Assembly: GCA_026075535.2 (NCBI GenBank)
Contig: AP026542.1
Coordinates: 4,340,001 to 4,404,000, forward strand
Source: Tricholoma matsutake
Lineage: Eukaryota > Basidiomycota > Agaricomycetes > Agaricales > Tricholomataceae
Reading direction: 5' to 3'
DNA: 64,000 nt
Shown here: piece after piece, positions 11,209 through 22,004 of the stretch
Numbering within the stretch: position 1 is the first letter of the stretch
Layout: each line of letters begins with the position of its first letter
Program-made: the position numbers and the translations under genes
Notes under the pieces: model-generated
The model's input: the letters and a program-made list of their open reading frames with translations, nothing else
Told to the model about the DNA's origin: nothing
Database searches by the model: none

Positions 11209-12836
11209 ATGCCATCCTCATCTTCTCATTCTATTCCATCCTCCAGATCCAAGTCATCCTCACAATCCTCATCTCACAATATAAACAGCAAGAAATGGAA
11301 GAGTGCTGCTGATGAAGATAAAGGTAGTAAAAAGCACCAAAAGTAAGTATCGTCTCATTCCATTCTTGCTTGTACATTAATTACTGTTAGGCTGGATGCA
11401 GAGAAGGACTCCTTCGCAGATTTTAAGGATTTCGCAAGGTGGATCATTTGCAGTGAACACCTGTTTGTATCCTGGTACACCGTTCTGGATGTTGGACTCA
11501 AGGCAGATGCTGAGGATTATGATGATGATAATCGGTATGTATTGTGTCATAAATATATTTATCTTACTCACTTGCCCTTTCATTCCAGGTTCATGGAACG
11601 ATACCGGATCGAACTGGACATTTACCGCGGACTACACAAGAAATACCCGCGATTCGCAAAGGATATCAAGAAAATGAAGAGGAAGGCCAAGTATGAGAAG
11701 GAAATGATTAGTCTGGTATGCATTCCCTCCTCATTTGCATGCATATAGTCACATCTCGGCAGTTAAGAAATGCATCGCAAGGAGCACGCTTGGACGATTC
11801 CAACAGCTTACTATCAGATGGCCTGGAATATGTCAGCGCGAAGTGTGGGCCACTCGATCCGGTGATCCTTGCCCGACAGCCCAAGGCCAATGTTCGAGGT
11901 TTCAACCATCCCATGCTCGCCCGACTTCTCTGCCCTATTGACTTTCTGGCATCATTTGACGAAGATCCAGAAAGGTGTGGCATCTTACTCGTTCACCTTC
12001 ATGCTGACTACATTTACAGGTTTCGCAACAAATTGGTGAACGGCTCAATAAAAGTCCATAGCATGGACTTTCCGGTGTGCCTCTATGACAAAGCGCTGAT
12101 TGACAAAGAAGACCCTAGTTCCAGACTTATGTGAAGCGATCTCTTAGTTGCGGTACGTTTTTCAATTTTTGTTATTACTTAACTACGACATTAATTTCTC
12201 ATCTAGTTTTTCAAACACATTTTCATTGGGCTGTCGACTGCTCTGAAGGATGGGCTGGGTGGCAGCAAAGCGAAGAGGGGTCAGGCCCAAAAAAACAACA
12301 TGAAGAAACCTATGGCAGGTTCGATTGCTTATGCTGCAACCCAGGTAGGTTCTCTGTTAGTGTAGGATACCTCGCTAATGATATTTTTTTCATATAGCTC
12401 CGATGGTGTCTCAGTGCCTCAGATGACTGGCATCTTGGAGATGGAAATTGGAACACTGAGGAGTTTTATGGCACTCTGATGTGAGCATTCGGGATCGATA
12501 TCTGCCTCAAGGACGATGGTGAGGGTGACGACGATGAAGGTGAAGATGAAGACAAAAATGACGATGAGGAGATGAGACAGTGGGCAAAGGGAACCATTGC
12601 ATGGTTCACTATGTGCGTTCATCACTGCTCTCTCATTGTTTTGCACTGATACTCTTTCTAGGCAAGTATTCGACAATAAATCAGCTATGGAGCCTACTGC
12701 CCCTGTCTGCAGTTCAACCCTTGATGCACTCCTGGTGAAGCACAAGGCACAAAAAGCAGCAAAGAAGGCTGCCACTGGAACTTCATGGAAGGAACGCCAA
12801 ACCGCATCGTCTCCTGGGCCCCAGCTGATCCAATAA
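11209..12836 (+). pseudogene. DUF6698-type protein, multi-exon, two in-frame stops
   Basis: Protein of unknown function from a family that is highly expanded in Agaricomycetes. The start at 11209 opens a Ser-rich segment (MPSSSSHSIPSSRSKSSS), followed after the first intron by DFARWIICSEHL and FMERYRIELDIYRGLHKKYP. The core has NVRGFNHPMLARLLCPIDF, FFKHIFIGLSTALKDG, MKKPMAGSIAYAATQLRWCL and EEFYGTLM, then a Lys/Ala-rich tail ending at 12836. The order and spacing of these blocks match the family as I know it. About six introns are needed. TGA codons interrupt the frame at 12134-12136 (before SDLLVA) and 12482-12484 (before AFGID), both where Arg would fit. No catalytic motif is recognised. 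Confidence 0.7.
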
Positions 12837-12864
12837 CGAACGTGATGCACGGAATACAGTCTCA

Positions 12865-13074
12865 TTGCCGAGTAGGTCTCACTCTCATAATTCCAGGGGT
12901 AAGGGCCACAACAAGTATTTGGACAAGAGCGTGACAGAGCCCGAGATGGAACCTGAAGGCGACAAACGACGGAAGAAGAGATTGGTGTCTAACTCCAGGG
13001 GTAAGGGCCACAACAAGGATTTGGACAAGAGCGCAATGGAGCCCGAGAGTCAGACGGAGCCAGAGAGTGACTGA
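12865..13074 (+). CDS. Small Lys/Arg- and Glu-rich ORF with an internal duplication
   Basis: A 69-codon ORF just after the DUF6698 stop. It contains the segment NSRGKGHNKxLDKS twice (codons 9-22 and 43-56), each followed by a Glu/Pro-rich stretch. It may be a C-terminal exon of the DUF6698 gene, or decayed sequence that stays open by chance. No known domain. Function unknown. Confidence 0.3.
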   Translation: MPSRSHSHNSRGKGHNKYLDKSVTEPEMEPEGDKRRKKRLVSNSRGKGHNKDLDKSAMEPESQTEPESD

Positions 13075-13711
13075 GCGCAGGTAAGTTGTGATGGTTGTAT
13101 TGCTGTCATATTCATCTCATGCGGCTTTACAGGTTATTATTCTTGCTTTCCTGGACTCCTCGATGCTCGCCACTGCAAATCCCTACAATACAACAAATTT
13201 GTCTTGATCTCTTTGCTTCACTTGTCCTCGATGATTCTCTGCTTCACTCGTGATTGCTTGTGCTAGGCTTTTTCTTTGCTCAACCTGCTGTGCTCACTGT
13301 TCTCGATGCTCTCTTTTGCTGATTGGACACCTCTGACCACTTACAACGATCCCCACCTGTCTTACCTGTAGTAACTATTGTGCCAATGAAATTGCTTCGA
13401 AACAATCTGTATTGAATATTAAGAAGAAATGAAATCCTCTCCATTGAGATGCCTTCTTCTCATACATGGGACTAGGTTGAAAACTTAATCCCATGTTTTT
13501 GAAATGTTGTAGCCAAGTTTGCCACCTTCCCATTTGGTTGCCAACTTACCTCAATGTTGGGCCAAAATTTGCCAACATGTCACTTGTCGGTCAAGTAATC
13601 GTCATGAGCTATTCAAATCCATAGGTCACCCACGTTTTCTGCAAATGACCATGTTTCGTAGGTATGTAGCGCAAGGCATTTGTAGGTATACTTAATGCAG
13701 TTTTGCTGATG
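13075..13711. other. Right non-coding arm of the Plavaka element
   Basis: No gene seen. The last ~50 bp form the right terminal inverted repeat. A run of AAGTTTGCCACC/CAAATTTGCCAAC-like direct motifs occurs at 13510-13580, possibly subterminal transposase-binding repeats. Confidence 0.45.
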
Positions 13712-14136
13712 TATGATCTTAGGCTTATTCCAACTCTATTTAGGTGTCGTTTGAAGGTCCCAATTAGACGAGAGGCTGGTGCCTATCCATTCTTTCACAA
13801 CAATTACATCTTTGTTAGTAGGGGGGCTTGAAATGAATACTTGAGATCTTAGTAAGTTATTATTTGTTTTGTATGATGTTAGGCTTTTTCTGACTCTATT
13901 TAGATGTTGTTTGAAGCTCCCAATTAGACAAGAGGCCAGTGCTTACTTGTTAATTTGCAACAATCACATCTTTGTCAGTAGGGGCTTGATATGAGCACTT
14001 GAGATCTTAGTAAGTTCAATTTATATGATCTTAGGCTTATTCTGACTCTATTTAGGTGTTGTTTGAAGGTCCCAATTAGACGAGAGGCCAGTGCTTACTT
14101 GTTCTTTTGCAATAATCACATCTGTGCCAGTGCCTC
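13712..14136 (+). repeat. Tandem array, three units right of the Plavaka element
   Basis: Three units (about 13712-13873, 13874-14027 and 14028-14136, the last truncated), each opening TATGATSTTAGGCTT and containing AATTAGACRAGAGGC and the phrase TAGTAGGGGCTTGA or a variant. They continue the block at 6365-6524. No coding potential. Confidence 0.85.
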
Positions 14137-14200
14137 AATATCTTGTTTGGGTATTTAATATTTCATTATACTTGCATAGTAGAGTAGAATACAGTGGTAT

Positions 14201-14473
14201 TGTTGTGGATCGAGACATCCTGACAATAAACGAAGCAGGTATTATGTAATATCTGCCCACCTCATTTACCCATTGTCATTGTCACCCTCACACCTCAGTG
14301 ATTATCCCACTCACTGAGGTGTAAGTGCTATGTTACTCTCCCTCTATATTACTTACTTACATTCATGTTAGTCTTATCATATCAGGTATATAATAAGCAA
14401 TACACAGTGATTATCCCACTCACTGAGATTCTTATCATATCAGCTCATTGCTCTTCCATTCCACCCTTCTACA
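14201..14473 (+). repeat. 5' LTR of Copia-1
   Basis: A 273-bp segment beginning TGTTGTGGATCGAG and ending CACCCTTCTACA, followed at once by a half-tRNA primer-binding site, so its right edge is secure. It contains an internal repeat of ACAGTGATTATCCCACTCAC or a close variant. The left edge is inferred from the TG start. No matching 3' LTR survives. Confidence 0.65.
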
Positions 14474-14485
14474 GGTTATGGGCCT
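14474..14485 (+). promoter_or_regulatory. Primer-binding site of Copia-1 (initiator tRNA-Met type)
   Basis: GGTTATGGGCCT lies directly after the LTR end. It resembles the site in copia elements that pairs with the anticodon region of cleaved initiator tRNA-Met. Copia-2 and Copia-3 have the same motif in the same place. Confidence 0.65.
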
Positions 14486-14501
14486 TGCTACCACTCAAGA
14501 C

Positions 14502-17500
14502 ATGTCCGAAATGCTCACTACACAAATCACCTCCCTTCCAAAGCTACAGCCTGATGGCTCTAACTGGTCAACATACCAGGAATGAGTCCTCAATACACTC
14601 ACCTTGAAAGGGCTAAAATGGCATCGTCATGGGCACTGCACAAAAGCTGATAGAGCTCCAAGAAGCCAGCAGCGACTACTACAAGCCTGGTCAGCTTGTT
14701 CCATTGACTTATGAGGAGCTCGAGAAGCATGAGAAGGAGCAGGATCTCTATGATCAGCACCAGGTGACCATCCGAGACATTATCTACTATACTGTTGACA
14801 AATCCACCTTCTTGCAAATTAAAGGGGAGAAAACTGCTGACAAGGTGTGGAAGAAGCTCATCTCGATCCATGCCAACAAGGGCGGGATGTATGAGATGGA
14901 TCTCCTTGCCAAACTGCAGAACATGTGCTATACAAAAGGAGAAAACATGAGGGAACACTTAACGGAGATAACTGAGCTCAAATCAAGGCTTGCGGAGATG
15001 AGTGTTGAAATTTCTGACCGGTCGTTCGTCACCTACATCTGTATCTCACTATTTCTCACTTCCACCTATCAACTCCTCTTTATTGCGCTCAGCGCTGCTG
15101 CTCACAAAGCTCAAAAACCCTTCACAAGCTCCAAGTTAATTTGGCACCTAATCGAGGAAGCCTCATCAATGGCTGTTGAAGACAATATTAACAAGTCTAA
15201 CATGGCCATGAGTGTTCAGCAGTGGGGGAAAGGCAAAGGAAAAGGGGGGAAACCTAAATTGAGGAACGAGCACCACTGCACCAATTCAAACTGTAATATG
15301 GATGGACATATAAAGGACTAATGTTGGGAAAAAGGTGGTGGAAAGGAAGGCCAAGCACCTGAATGGTGGATGACTAAAAAGGGAGGCAAAGAGAACAAAA
15401 AAGGGTCAATGACTGCCAACATGGCAGAAAAATCGGACGATGAGACCACAAATTATGTGTTTGCAATCTATGGTCCCTCTCGCAAAGACAATGAGAGCTT
15501 TGTACTTGCCATCACCTCAGACTTCCGTTCCAAAGCTCATGCCATATCCCAGATGGGGGGAATAATTATCGACTCCGGTGCCACAGGTCACTTCTCACCA
15601 AACAAATTGAAGTTCATAAATTACTATGAAATTTTGCCAGAGCCGATCCAAGCAGCAGACAGGTGCACATTTAATGTGCTTGGCAGGGGGGACATGAAAA
15701 TTGACCTGCCAATGGGGAATAATGAGAAACCAACTAGAGTTTTACTCAAGAACGTCCACTACTCACCCAGCATGGTGTTCACCATCCTCTCTGTCTCCAG
15801 AATGGACTGTGCCAGACTCAGACTCCATATTTGCAATGGTTGCTGTGAGATTGAGAGTCCACAACCAAAGATGAAAGTCATAGGATGAATCCCCCTGGTC
15901 AAAGGCCTTTACCGTGTCAGTGAAAACACCATAACCACCACCAAAATCCAAACTGCTGCCATTGCTGCTACAAAGGTCATGTTGATCAGTGAGCTCCACC
16001 ATAAAATGGGCCACATAAATCATGATGACCTGTGCAACATGGTAGCAAAGGGGATGGTCACAGGGATTGAGCTCGACATGAACTCCAAGCCTGAATTTTG
16101 TGAGGTGTGCATAAAGTCCAAAGTGACCCGCAAGCCATTCCCAAAGGAAAGCACCATGGCATACAAACCCTATGGTGACAAGGTCATTACTGACCTATGG
16201 GGCCCAGCAAAAGTCACATCGCTTGGGGGGAACAAATTTGGGAATGTCTACCTCGATATATATAGTCATGAGGAGAAGCCATACTACCTCCCAGCAAAGT
16301 TGGACACATTTGGAGCCTACAAAAAATAGAAAGCATGCATGAAGGTCCAATGTGGCACAGAAATGATCTTTGGTTGCAACCGCGGTGGGGAATTTATGAG
16401 CAAAGCATTCACCAAATTCCTGGAGAATGATGGCACAGCCCACCACCTCATGGTGCATGACTTGCCTGCATCAAATGGCATTGCTGAATGGGTGAATAGG
16501 ACACTAATTGAGGGCACTAGGTCCCTACTCCAAGCATCTGGTCTACCCGCATTCCTTTGGGCTGAAGCGCACTGACACTTTGTCTGGCTGTGGAACCACT
16601 TGCCAACATGCACCCTGCCTGGAAACAAAACCCCACATGAGATGGGGACAGACAACAAGCCTGACCTCTCTCTCCTGCAGGAGTTCGGTGTGACGGCATG
16701 GGTGAAAAGGCTAGATACAGGGAAACTGGACTTAAGGGCAGAGGAAGGCCGTTTTGTGGTTGATGAAGAATTGAAGGGATATAGGATATATTGGCCACAG
16801 AAGCAAAGGATTACAGTCAAATGAGATGTCTACTTCAGTAAGAATGAGTTCCTAACACCAGTCAATCAGGAGGTCCAGATTCAGGGGGAGATGGAAGAAC
16901 TTACCAATCCAGAACCTCCAAACACGACTGCTACACCTCCCAAAGCTTCCTACCATTTTAATACACCCCATAATGATCCAAATACACCAAAAAAAACCCA
17001 ATGAACCTCAAACAATTCAAATGCACCTGAAAATTATCAAAATCTGCCTCAGTACAACCAAAACCAACCAGAACCTTCCCAAAACACATGAGAGCCTCCT
17101 CCACATCAAAGGAGGGCTAGACGAGACTCCCTTAGAGGCCTACCACAGTTCAACGAGGCCCTCTATGGCCGTGGATGATGCAGACAACCTGCCAGATCAT
17201 CAGGCACAGCCACCAATGCAAACAATGCGACGACAGCTGAAAACACGATGGTGCTCAACAGTAATGATCTGCTGGGACCAGGGGGAGTGGAAGATCTAGG
17301 AAACAAACCAGGATGGTTCCTAGAGGCTATGGAATGTGCAAAATATGTGATGGGGGCTGAGGAGGACAAACCTACACTGCAGGAAGCAATGAGGGGTGAC
17401 GGGAAGTGTGACTGGCATGACACGATCGAGGCAGAACTGAAACAAGTTGAAAAGCTACACACCTATGACCTCATCATACTGCCGTGCAATGCCAACATTA

Positions 17501-18395
17501 TTACACATTCCGATGCAAGCATAATGAGGACGGGAAAATCATGTGTCACAAAGCATGACTCATTGCCAAGGGCTATGAACAACGTCACAGCATCAATTAC
17601 TTTGAAACTTATGCCCCAACAGTTTGCCCAGCCACCCTTTGCATTCTCCTATCACTTGCCACCCAAAAATCTGCATCCATTGACCAGGCTGATGTTAAAA
17701 ATGCCTACCTTAATGCCCCACTCAAGGATGGTGAAGAAATCTATATGAAACTTCCTCCCTTTTACAACAACTACCAAAAATTACTGCCTGAGCTTGAAGG
17801 GAAGGAGGGAGTTGTTTGTAAGCTGCTGAAAGCCTTATATGGGACAAAGCAGAGAGCTCACCACTGGTATGCCGAGTTGAAATGAGTCTTTCTTGAACTT
17901 GGTTACACTGTCTCCCATGCTGATGAAGCTGTATTCTACAAGTTCAGCAGCAACAAATACACCATCGTTGCAGCTGCTACAGATGATTTTACCATCATTG
18001 GTGAATCTGATGACTCCACCTCACTTGTCAAAAAGCAGTTGGGTGAACATTTCGAGATTTCTGATCTTGGTCCCATCAAATGGCTTCTTGGGGTCAGTAT
18101 TACCCATGACCTCAACAACAAAAACCATGGCTCTAGGTCAGCAGGCCTACATTGAGTAAATCCTTGCTTGCTTTAGTCTCAAGGATGCCCATCCAGCCTC
18201 CATGCCAATGAAACCTGGGATTGACCTCACTCCTGGATCCAACACCATATTGTTGAACCTCCTCACACCAGGAGGAAAAACAAAATATTGCAAAATGATT
18301 GGTTGCCTCATGTATGCTAGTGTGATGACCCAACCCAACATCACATTTGCTGTCTCGGTACTTTCCCAACACCTTGAGATAACTACATTGAGCCA
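14502..18395 (+). pseudogene. Ty1/copia gag-pol, decayed and truncated (Copia-1)
   Basis: Polyprotein of a copia retrotransposon in the usual order. Gag is at about 14502-15330, with an UBN2-like region and a zinc knuckle CTNSNCNMDGHIKD. The protease is near 15570 (IIDSGATGHFS). The integrase runs 15979-16560 (LHHKMGHINHDDL, CEVCIKSKVTRKPF, TDLWGPA, SNGIAEWVNRTL). The reverse transcriptase runs about 17330-18390 (VKNAYLNAPLKDGEEIYMKL, ALYGTKQRAHHWYAELK, AAATDDFTIIGE, CLMYASVMTQP). Stops interrupt it at 14583-14585, 15319-15321, 15886-15888, 16327-16329, 16573-16575, 16822-16824, 17883-17885 and in the codon after QQAYIE (near 18157), plus frameshifts near 17250-17750. RNase H and the 3' LTR are missing because the 3' LTR of Ty3-A begins at 18400. 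Confidence 0.85.
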
Positions 18396-18399
18396 TATG

Positions 18400-19115
18400 T
18401 GTTAAGACTATAGGTCTTTAACTCAGCCTTGGCTTTGTGTGTCACAGTTGGAGGCTTTCCAACTATATCAGTATCGCACTAGGAGGCTTTCCTAGTGTAT
18501 CAGGCTTCTGGCCTTCACTTGGGTACTTCCTCAAGTTGTTACAGCTATCCGTACTCAGAGGCTTTCTGAGTAGACCGTCGGTTCATGTATCACAGTTGGA
18601 GGCTTTCCAACTGTCGAGTTTGAGTTATCTCAGCTAGGGGGCTTCCTAAGCTGTCGAGTGTTCTGGTTGAGTCTAAGACCGTTGATTGAATTAGGTCAAG
18701 CTAAGGAATACAGGCAGTATTACTGTAGCTTATATACGGTTCAGAGAATGTCTATCATCCAATTGGAATATGAGATCCTTGTCAAGTGAATATAGAAGGA
18801 ACAATAGAACAGTAAGCCTCATGCCTAGCATGAGGTGTCCGATATCATGGAGTGCTGTGGCGCAGCATGTCGAAGAACAATAGCAAATAACCCTCATGCC
18901 AAGCATGAGGCATCCGATGTCATGGATCCGATATCAAGGGTCTGATGTCAAGGAGTCCGACATCATGGAGTCCAATGTCACGGAATACTGCGGCGCAGCA
19001 TGTCGATCGACAGGAGTCAGATCAGGGGGTGTCTCCATCGGAAGTGAGTCGTGTCGTGTCAGAAAGGAAAAATGAAGTGCCCAGTCTTGCGGGTCCAGAT
19101 AGCAAAATCGTAACA
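18400..19115 (-). repeat. 3' LTR of Ty3-A, carrying an array of hairpins
   Basis: On the minus strand this LTR starts TGTTACGATTTTGCTATC and ends AGTCTTAACA, with TGTTA...TAACA ends. A purine-rich tract sits just outside its start. It contains at least five short hairpins with a common loop: AGTTGGAGGCTTTCCAACT (near 18448 and 18594), ACTAGGAGGCTTTCCTAGT (near 18479), CTCAGAGGCTTTCTGAG (near 18555) and a GGGGGCTTCC version (near 18631). A second zone (18820-19015) repeats TCCGATATCAWGG-like units and the phrase GCGGCGCAGCATGTCGA. Confidence 0.8.
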
Positions 19116-19136
19116 TCACCCTCTCTCTATCTTCGA
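19116..19136 (-). promoter_or_regulatory. Polypurine tract of Ty3-A
   Basis: On the minus strand AGATAGAGAGAGGGTGA lies directly before the LTR start. Its position and purine content are as expected for plus-strand priming in LTR retrotransposons. Confidence 0.65.
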
Positions 19137-19241
19137 AGTCACTGACTTTGATCAAAATCTCTTTCTCCTCTCTAGTCAGGAGGTGGGGCGGGGTCGTGGG
19201 GTGCGATGGGGGAATAAATCATGTCCAAATTCAGACCATGA

Positions 19242-19472
19242 TCAGATTCTTCTTGTTCGTGCTGCCTCGGGCAGTGGTGTCAACGAGTCGGTGGTGTTGT
19301 TAGAAAGGGGGTTCTCAGTAGGGCATTGTAGAATGGAGAATTTGATGTCTGTAATTGGGGGTTCGGGTTTTGGTCGAAAGATTGCATAAAGGCAGAATGC
19401 AAAGGTAAGGGCTGTTGCAATAGCCAGGATTGTGCCAACAACAGTGGCGAGAATCTCTATTCCAGTGAGCAT
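19242..19472 (-). CDS. Small single-pass membrane ORF downstream of Ty3-A pol
   Basis: A 76-codon ORF between the pol stop (19566) and the polypurine tract, on the same strand. It starts MLTGIEILATVVGTILAIAT, continues with a hydrophobic run to about residue 29 (one predicted transmembrane helix), then a Pro-rich segment RPKPEPP and a polar tail ending PLPEAARTRRI. It is intact although the pol gene beside it has stops. A shorter upstream ORF (about 19541-19482, MPTKPTTVKPPPEKKKMN) precedes it. The position matches that of third ORFs in some Ty3 elements, but I do not recognise a known envelope-type protein. It could be chance, or an accessory membrane protein. Confidence 0.45.
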   Translation of the reverse strand: MLTGIEILATVVGTILAIATALTFAFCLYAIFRPKPEPPITDIKFSILQCPTENPLSNNTTDSLTPLPEAARTRRI

Positions 19473-19565
19473 GGTTCATCTAGTCATGCCATCGTGGGTT
19501 CATCTTTTTCTTTTCTGGAGGTGGTTTCACTGTAGTTGGTTTGGTGGGCATTTTGGTCCTGGTTT

Positions 19566-21578
19566 CTACAGCTGTCGTTGTTGTTTATATGCCCCTAGGA
19601 TTGTCTTGGCATGTTTCAGGTTTCCCTTGGGCTCCCATGAGTTCTCCAAGGTTGGGTATCTGACCCACTTCACTAAGAAGTGCATGGTCCTTCCTTTCTT
19701 TTTATGTCCGATGATTGCTTCCACTTCATACTCCGATTCGCCTTCTATCAGGTCAGGTGGTGGTTCTGGGAAGTTCGATCCATGTGTCTCAGTTTCTTCG
19801 TATGGGGAAAGAAGTGCCACATGGAATACCGGGTGTATTTTCCACTGTTCTGGTAACTTCAGTCGATAGGAGAGTGGGCTCAGGACCTTCTCAATAGAGA
19901 ATGGTCCTTCTCTTTTTGGTGCGAGCTTCTTTGTTGCATGAGTCATCCTGAGGTTCTTCGCTTCTAGCCACACTCTGTCTCCTTCCTTAAATGGGATGAA
20001 GTGCCTTGTCATTCTTTCTGCCATCATCTGTCTGGCTAACTTGTGAGTTGCCTTTGCTTCATCTCGGGCCCATTGCAGTGTGATGATTCACTTCTCTATG
20101 GCTGGCATGTTCATTTTCAGGTATGGGAGTGGGATCGCCTTGGGCTCATAGCCCATCATGAGGTAGAACGGGGAGTTCTTCTGTATGGAGTGCGTCCTCT
20201 GGTTGTGCGTGAACTCCATGGTTGGGAGGAGGTGCTTCCAGTTTTCCTGGTTGTTCAAGCAGAAGATCCGCAGGTACACCTCCACTTCTTGATTCACCCA
20301 TTCTGTCTCCCCATCAGTCTGGGGATGGTATGCTGTGCTCATCGTCAGCTTGATTCCAAGCAATTGTCCTAGTTCCTGGAAGAGCTGTGAGGCGAATCTG
20401 GGGTCTCTGTCAGAGATGATCTTGTCTGGGAGGCCGAATCGTTTGTAGACATTGTCTAGGTAGAGGGTGGCCGCTCCCAATGCATCTACAGTTTTCCTGC
20501 AAGGGATAAAAATTACCCCCTTCATAAGCCCATGGTCTACCACAACCATGAGTGCATCATAACCATTGGACTCAGGTAGGTCGGTTATGAAATCTGTTGT
20601 CACCATCGCGAATGGTCTTGTCGCTTCAGATTTGATCAGTTGTAGCGGGGGGGTCATCGGGTGCATGTTGACCTTCATCTGCTGGCATATTGCACATCCA
20701 GCAATGTAGTTCTTGATGTATGTCATCATCCCCGGCCACCAGTAGTCTCTTCTGATCATTTCGGTTGTTTGCCATTGTCCTGGGTGTCCACTGGTAACTC
20801 CTTCATGGTACTTTTGCACCAGTTTCTTTCGTAGATCTCCGTTGTCTGGGATGTAGCACCTGTCTCAGAAGAATAGAAGGCCATCTTCTATCTTCCAGTC
20901 TTCTAATGCCAATCTTATCGGTGGCATTCCCTTGGTCTTTAGCGCCTCAATTGCACTCTTCACCAGGTCGTCTTTCATGATACTCCCTGCAAGTAAATCA
21001 TGCATTTCAGTATCAATGAATTTCACAAATACTGTTTCTGGCAGCATCGTGATGTCTTCATTATCGTTGTCTTCTTCCGGTACATGATCCGCTCTCTGTG
21101 ACAATGTGTCACTCTGTACCATCTGTGATCTGGGCACATGGACAATTTGCAAGTCGAATTCCAATAGGAATAGGCTCCATCTTGCCTGTCGTCTGTTCAG
21201 TTTCTGTGCTGTTCGGAAGTACGTCAAGTTCTTGTGGTCCAACAGGATTACCACTGGGTGTCCTGAACCCACTAGGTAATGTCTCCAGGTTTCTAGCAAT
21301 CGTATTATCGCTAGTAGTTCCCTGTCATAGATCTCGTAGTTCTGTTCCGTTGGTGTTAGCGCATGCAATATATATCCACATGGGTGCCAGTCCCCATTCG
21401 TGTCCCTTTGTCTCAGCACTCCTCCTGTCGCATGTTTTGAGGCATCTGATTCGATCGTGAATGGCTTTGTCGGGTCTAGCATCAGCAGTACCAGTGCTTC
21501 TGCGAATTTCCTTTTCAGCATTTGAAAAGCCTGTTCGCATTCCATTGTCCAGTCGAACACTTTGTTCTTCTTCATCAG
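19566..21578 (-). pseudogene. Ty3-A chromovirus pol, C-terminal part (RT end, RNase H, integrase, chromodomain)
   Basis: Read on the minus strand, the fragment begins inside the reverse transcriptase thumb (FDWTMECEQAFQMLKRKFAE). RNase H follows (IESDASKHATGGVL, YEIYDRELLAIIRLLETW). Then comes the integrase zinc-binding region (GHPGQWQTTEMIRRDYWWPG, GCAICQQMK) and its catalytic core (TTDFITDLPESNGYDALMV, ISDRDPRF, TAYHPQTDGETEWVNQEVE). Last is a chromodomain (YEVEAIIGHKKKGR, HFLVKWVRYPTLENSWEP), so this is a chromovirus. Two TGA stops, at 20865-20867 and 20088-20090, break an otherwise good frame. Gag, protease and most of the RT are absent, cut at the LTR of Ty3-B (21579). Confidence 0.88.
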
Positions 21579-22004
21579 TGTAAGGGGACTAGGGGGGTGC
21601 CCTGTGTGTTTTTCCTATTTTTTATGTTCGTCCTATATTTTTCCCCACCTCATTTCCTTCTATTCTTCATTTTCTATGATTTTTCCAGATATTATTACTA
21701 ATTTTCCCTTGCTATCATGTTTGTACATGTTGACACTTTTATATTTAGAGGCGGAGTACCCCTTCCGACACATACCCCTTGGTATGATGTCATTTGGCAG
21801 CCTTGATCTGCCTATCTCCGCCTTTTTCTATTTTTAGATTATATTTGATTTTTGTCATCTTCACATATACTGGGCATCAGCAAGGGGATCCTTAGAGTTT
21901 TCTCTTCGGATTTCCCTTTGCTAGGTGTGTCCCCAATGCCTGTATTATGTAGCATAATTTTAACTTCAGATTTCCCTTTGCTAGAGGCTTAGGTTGCCCT
22001 TATA
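21579..22004 (+). repeat. Ty3-B LTR copy 1 (plus orientation)
   Basis: A 426-bp LTR starting TGTAAGGGGACTAGGGGG and ending GGTTGCCCTTATA. The same sequence recurs inverted at 23578-24004 and direct at 27609-28094. Its right edge is followed by CCAGT, the complement of the ACTGG found to the right of the inverted copy. This shows that an inversion took place between the two copies. Confidence 0.9.

Larger units (their letters stand above)
6525..13711. mobile_element. Plavaka-type DNA transposon with two divergent genes
   Basis: The element is bounded by imperfect terminal inverted repeats: the left end reads CATCAGCAAAATCGCATTAA and the right end is its near complement (TTAATGCAGTTTTGCTGATG). 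Weaker similarity runs inward about 60 bp. It carries a Plavaka transposase gene on the minus strand (6906-11057) and a DUF6698-type gene on the plus strand (11209-12836), head to head. It sits inside a tandem array of ~160-bp units. The target duplication is uncertain: a shared TA is compatible, but nothing longer is clear. Both genes carry premature stops, so this copy looks dead. Confidence 0.75.
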
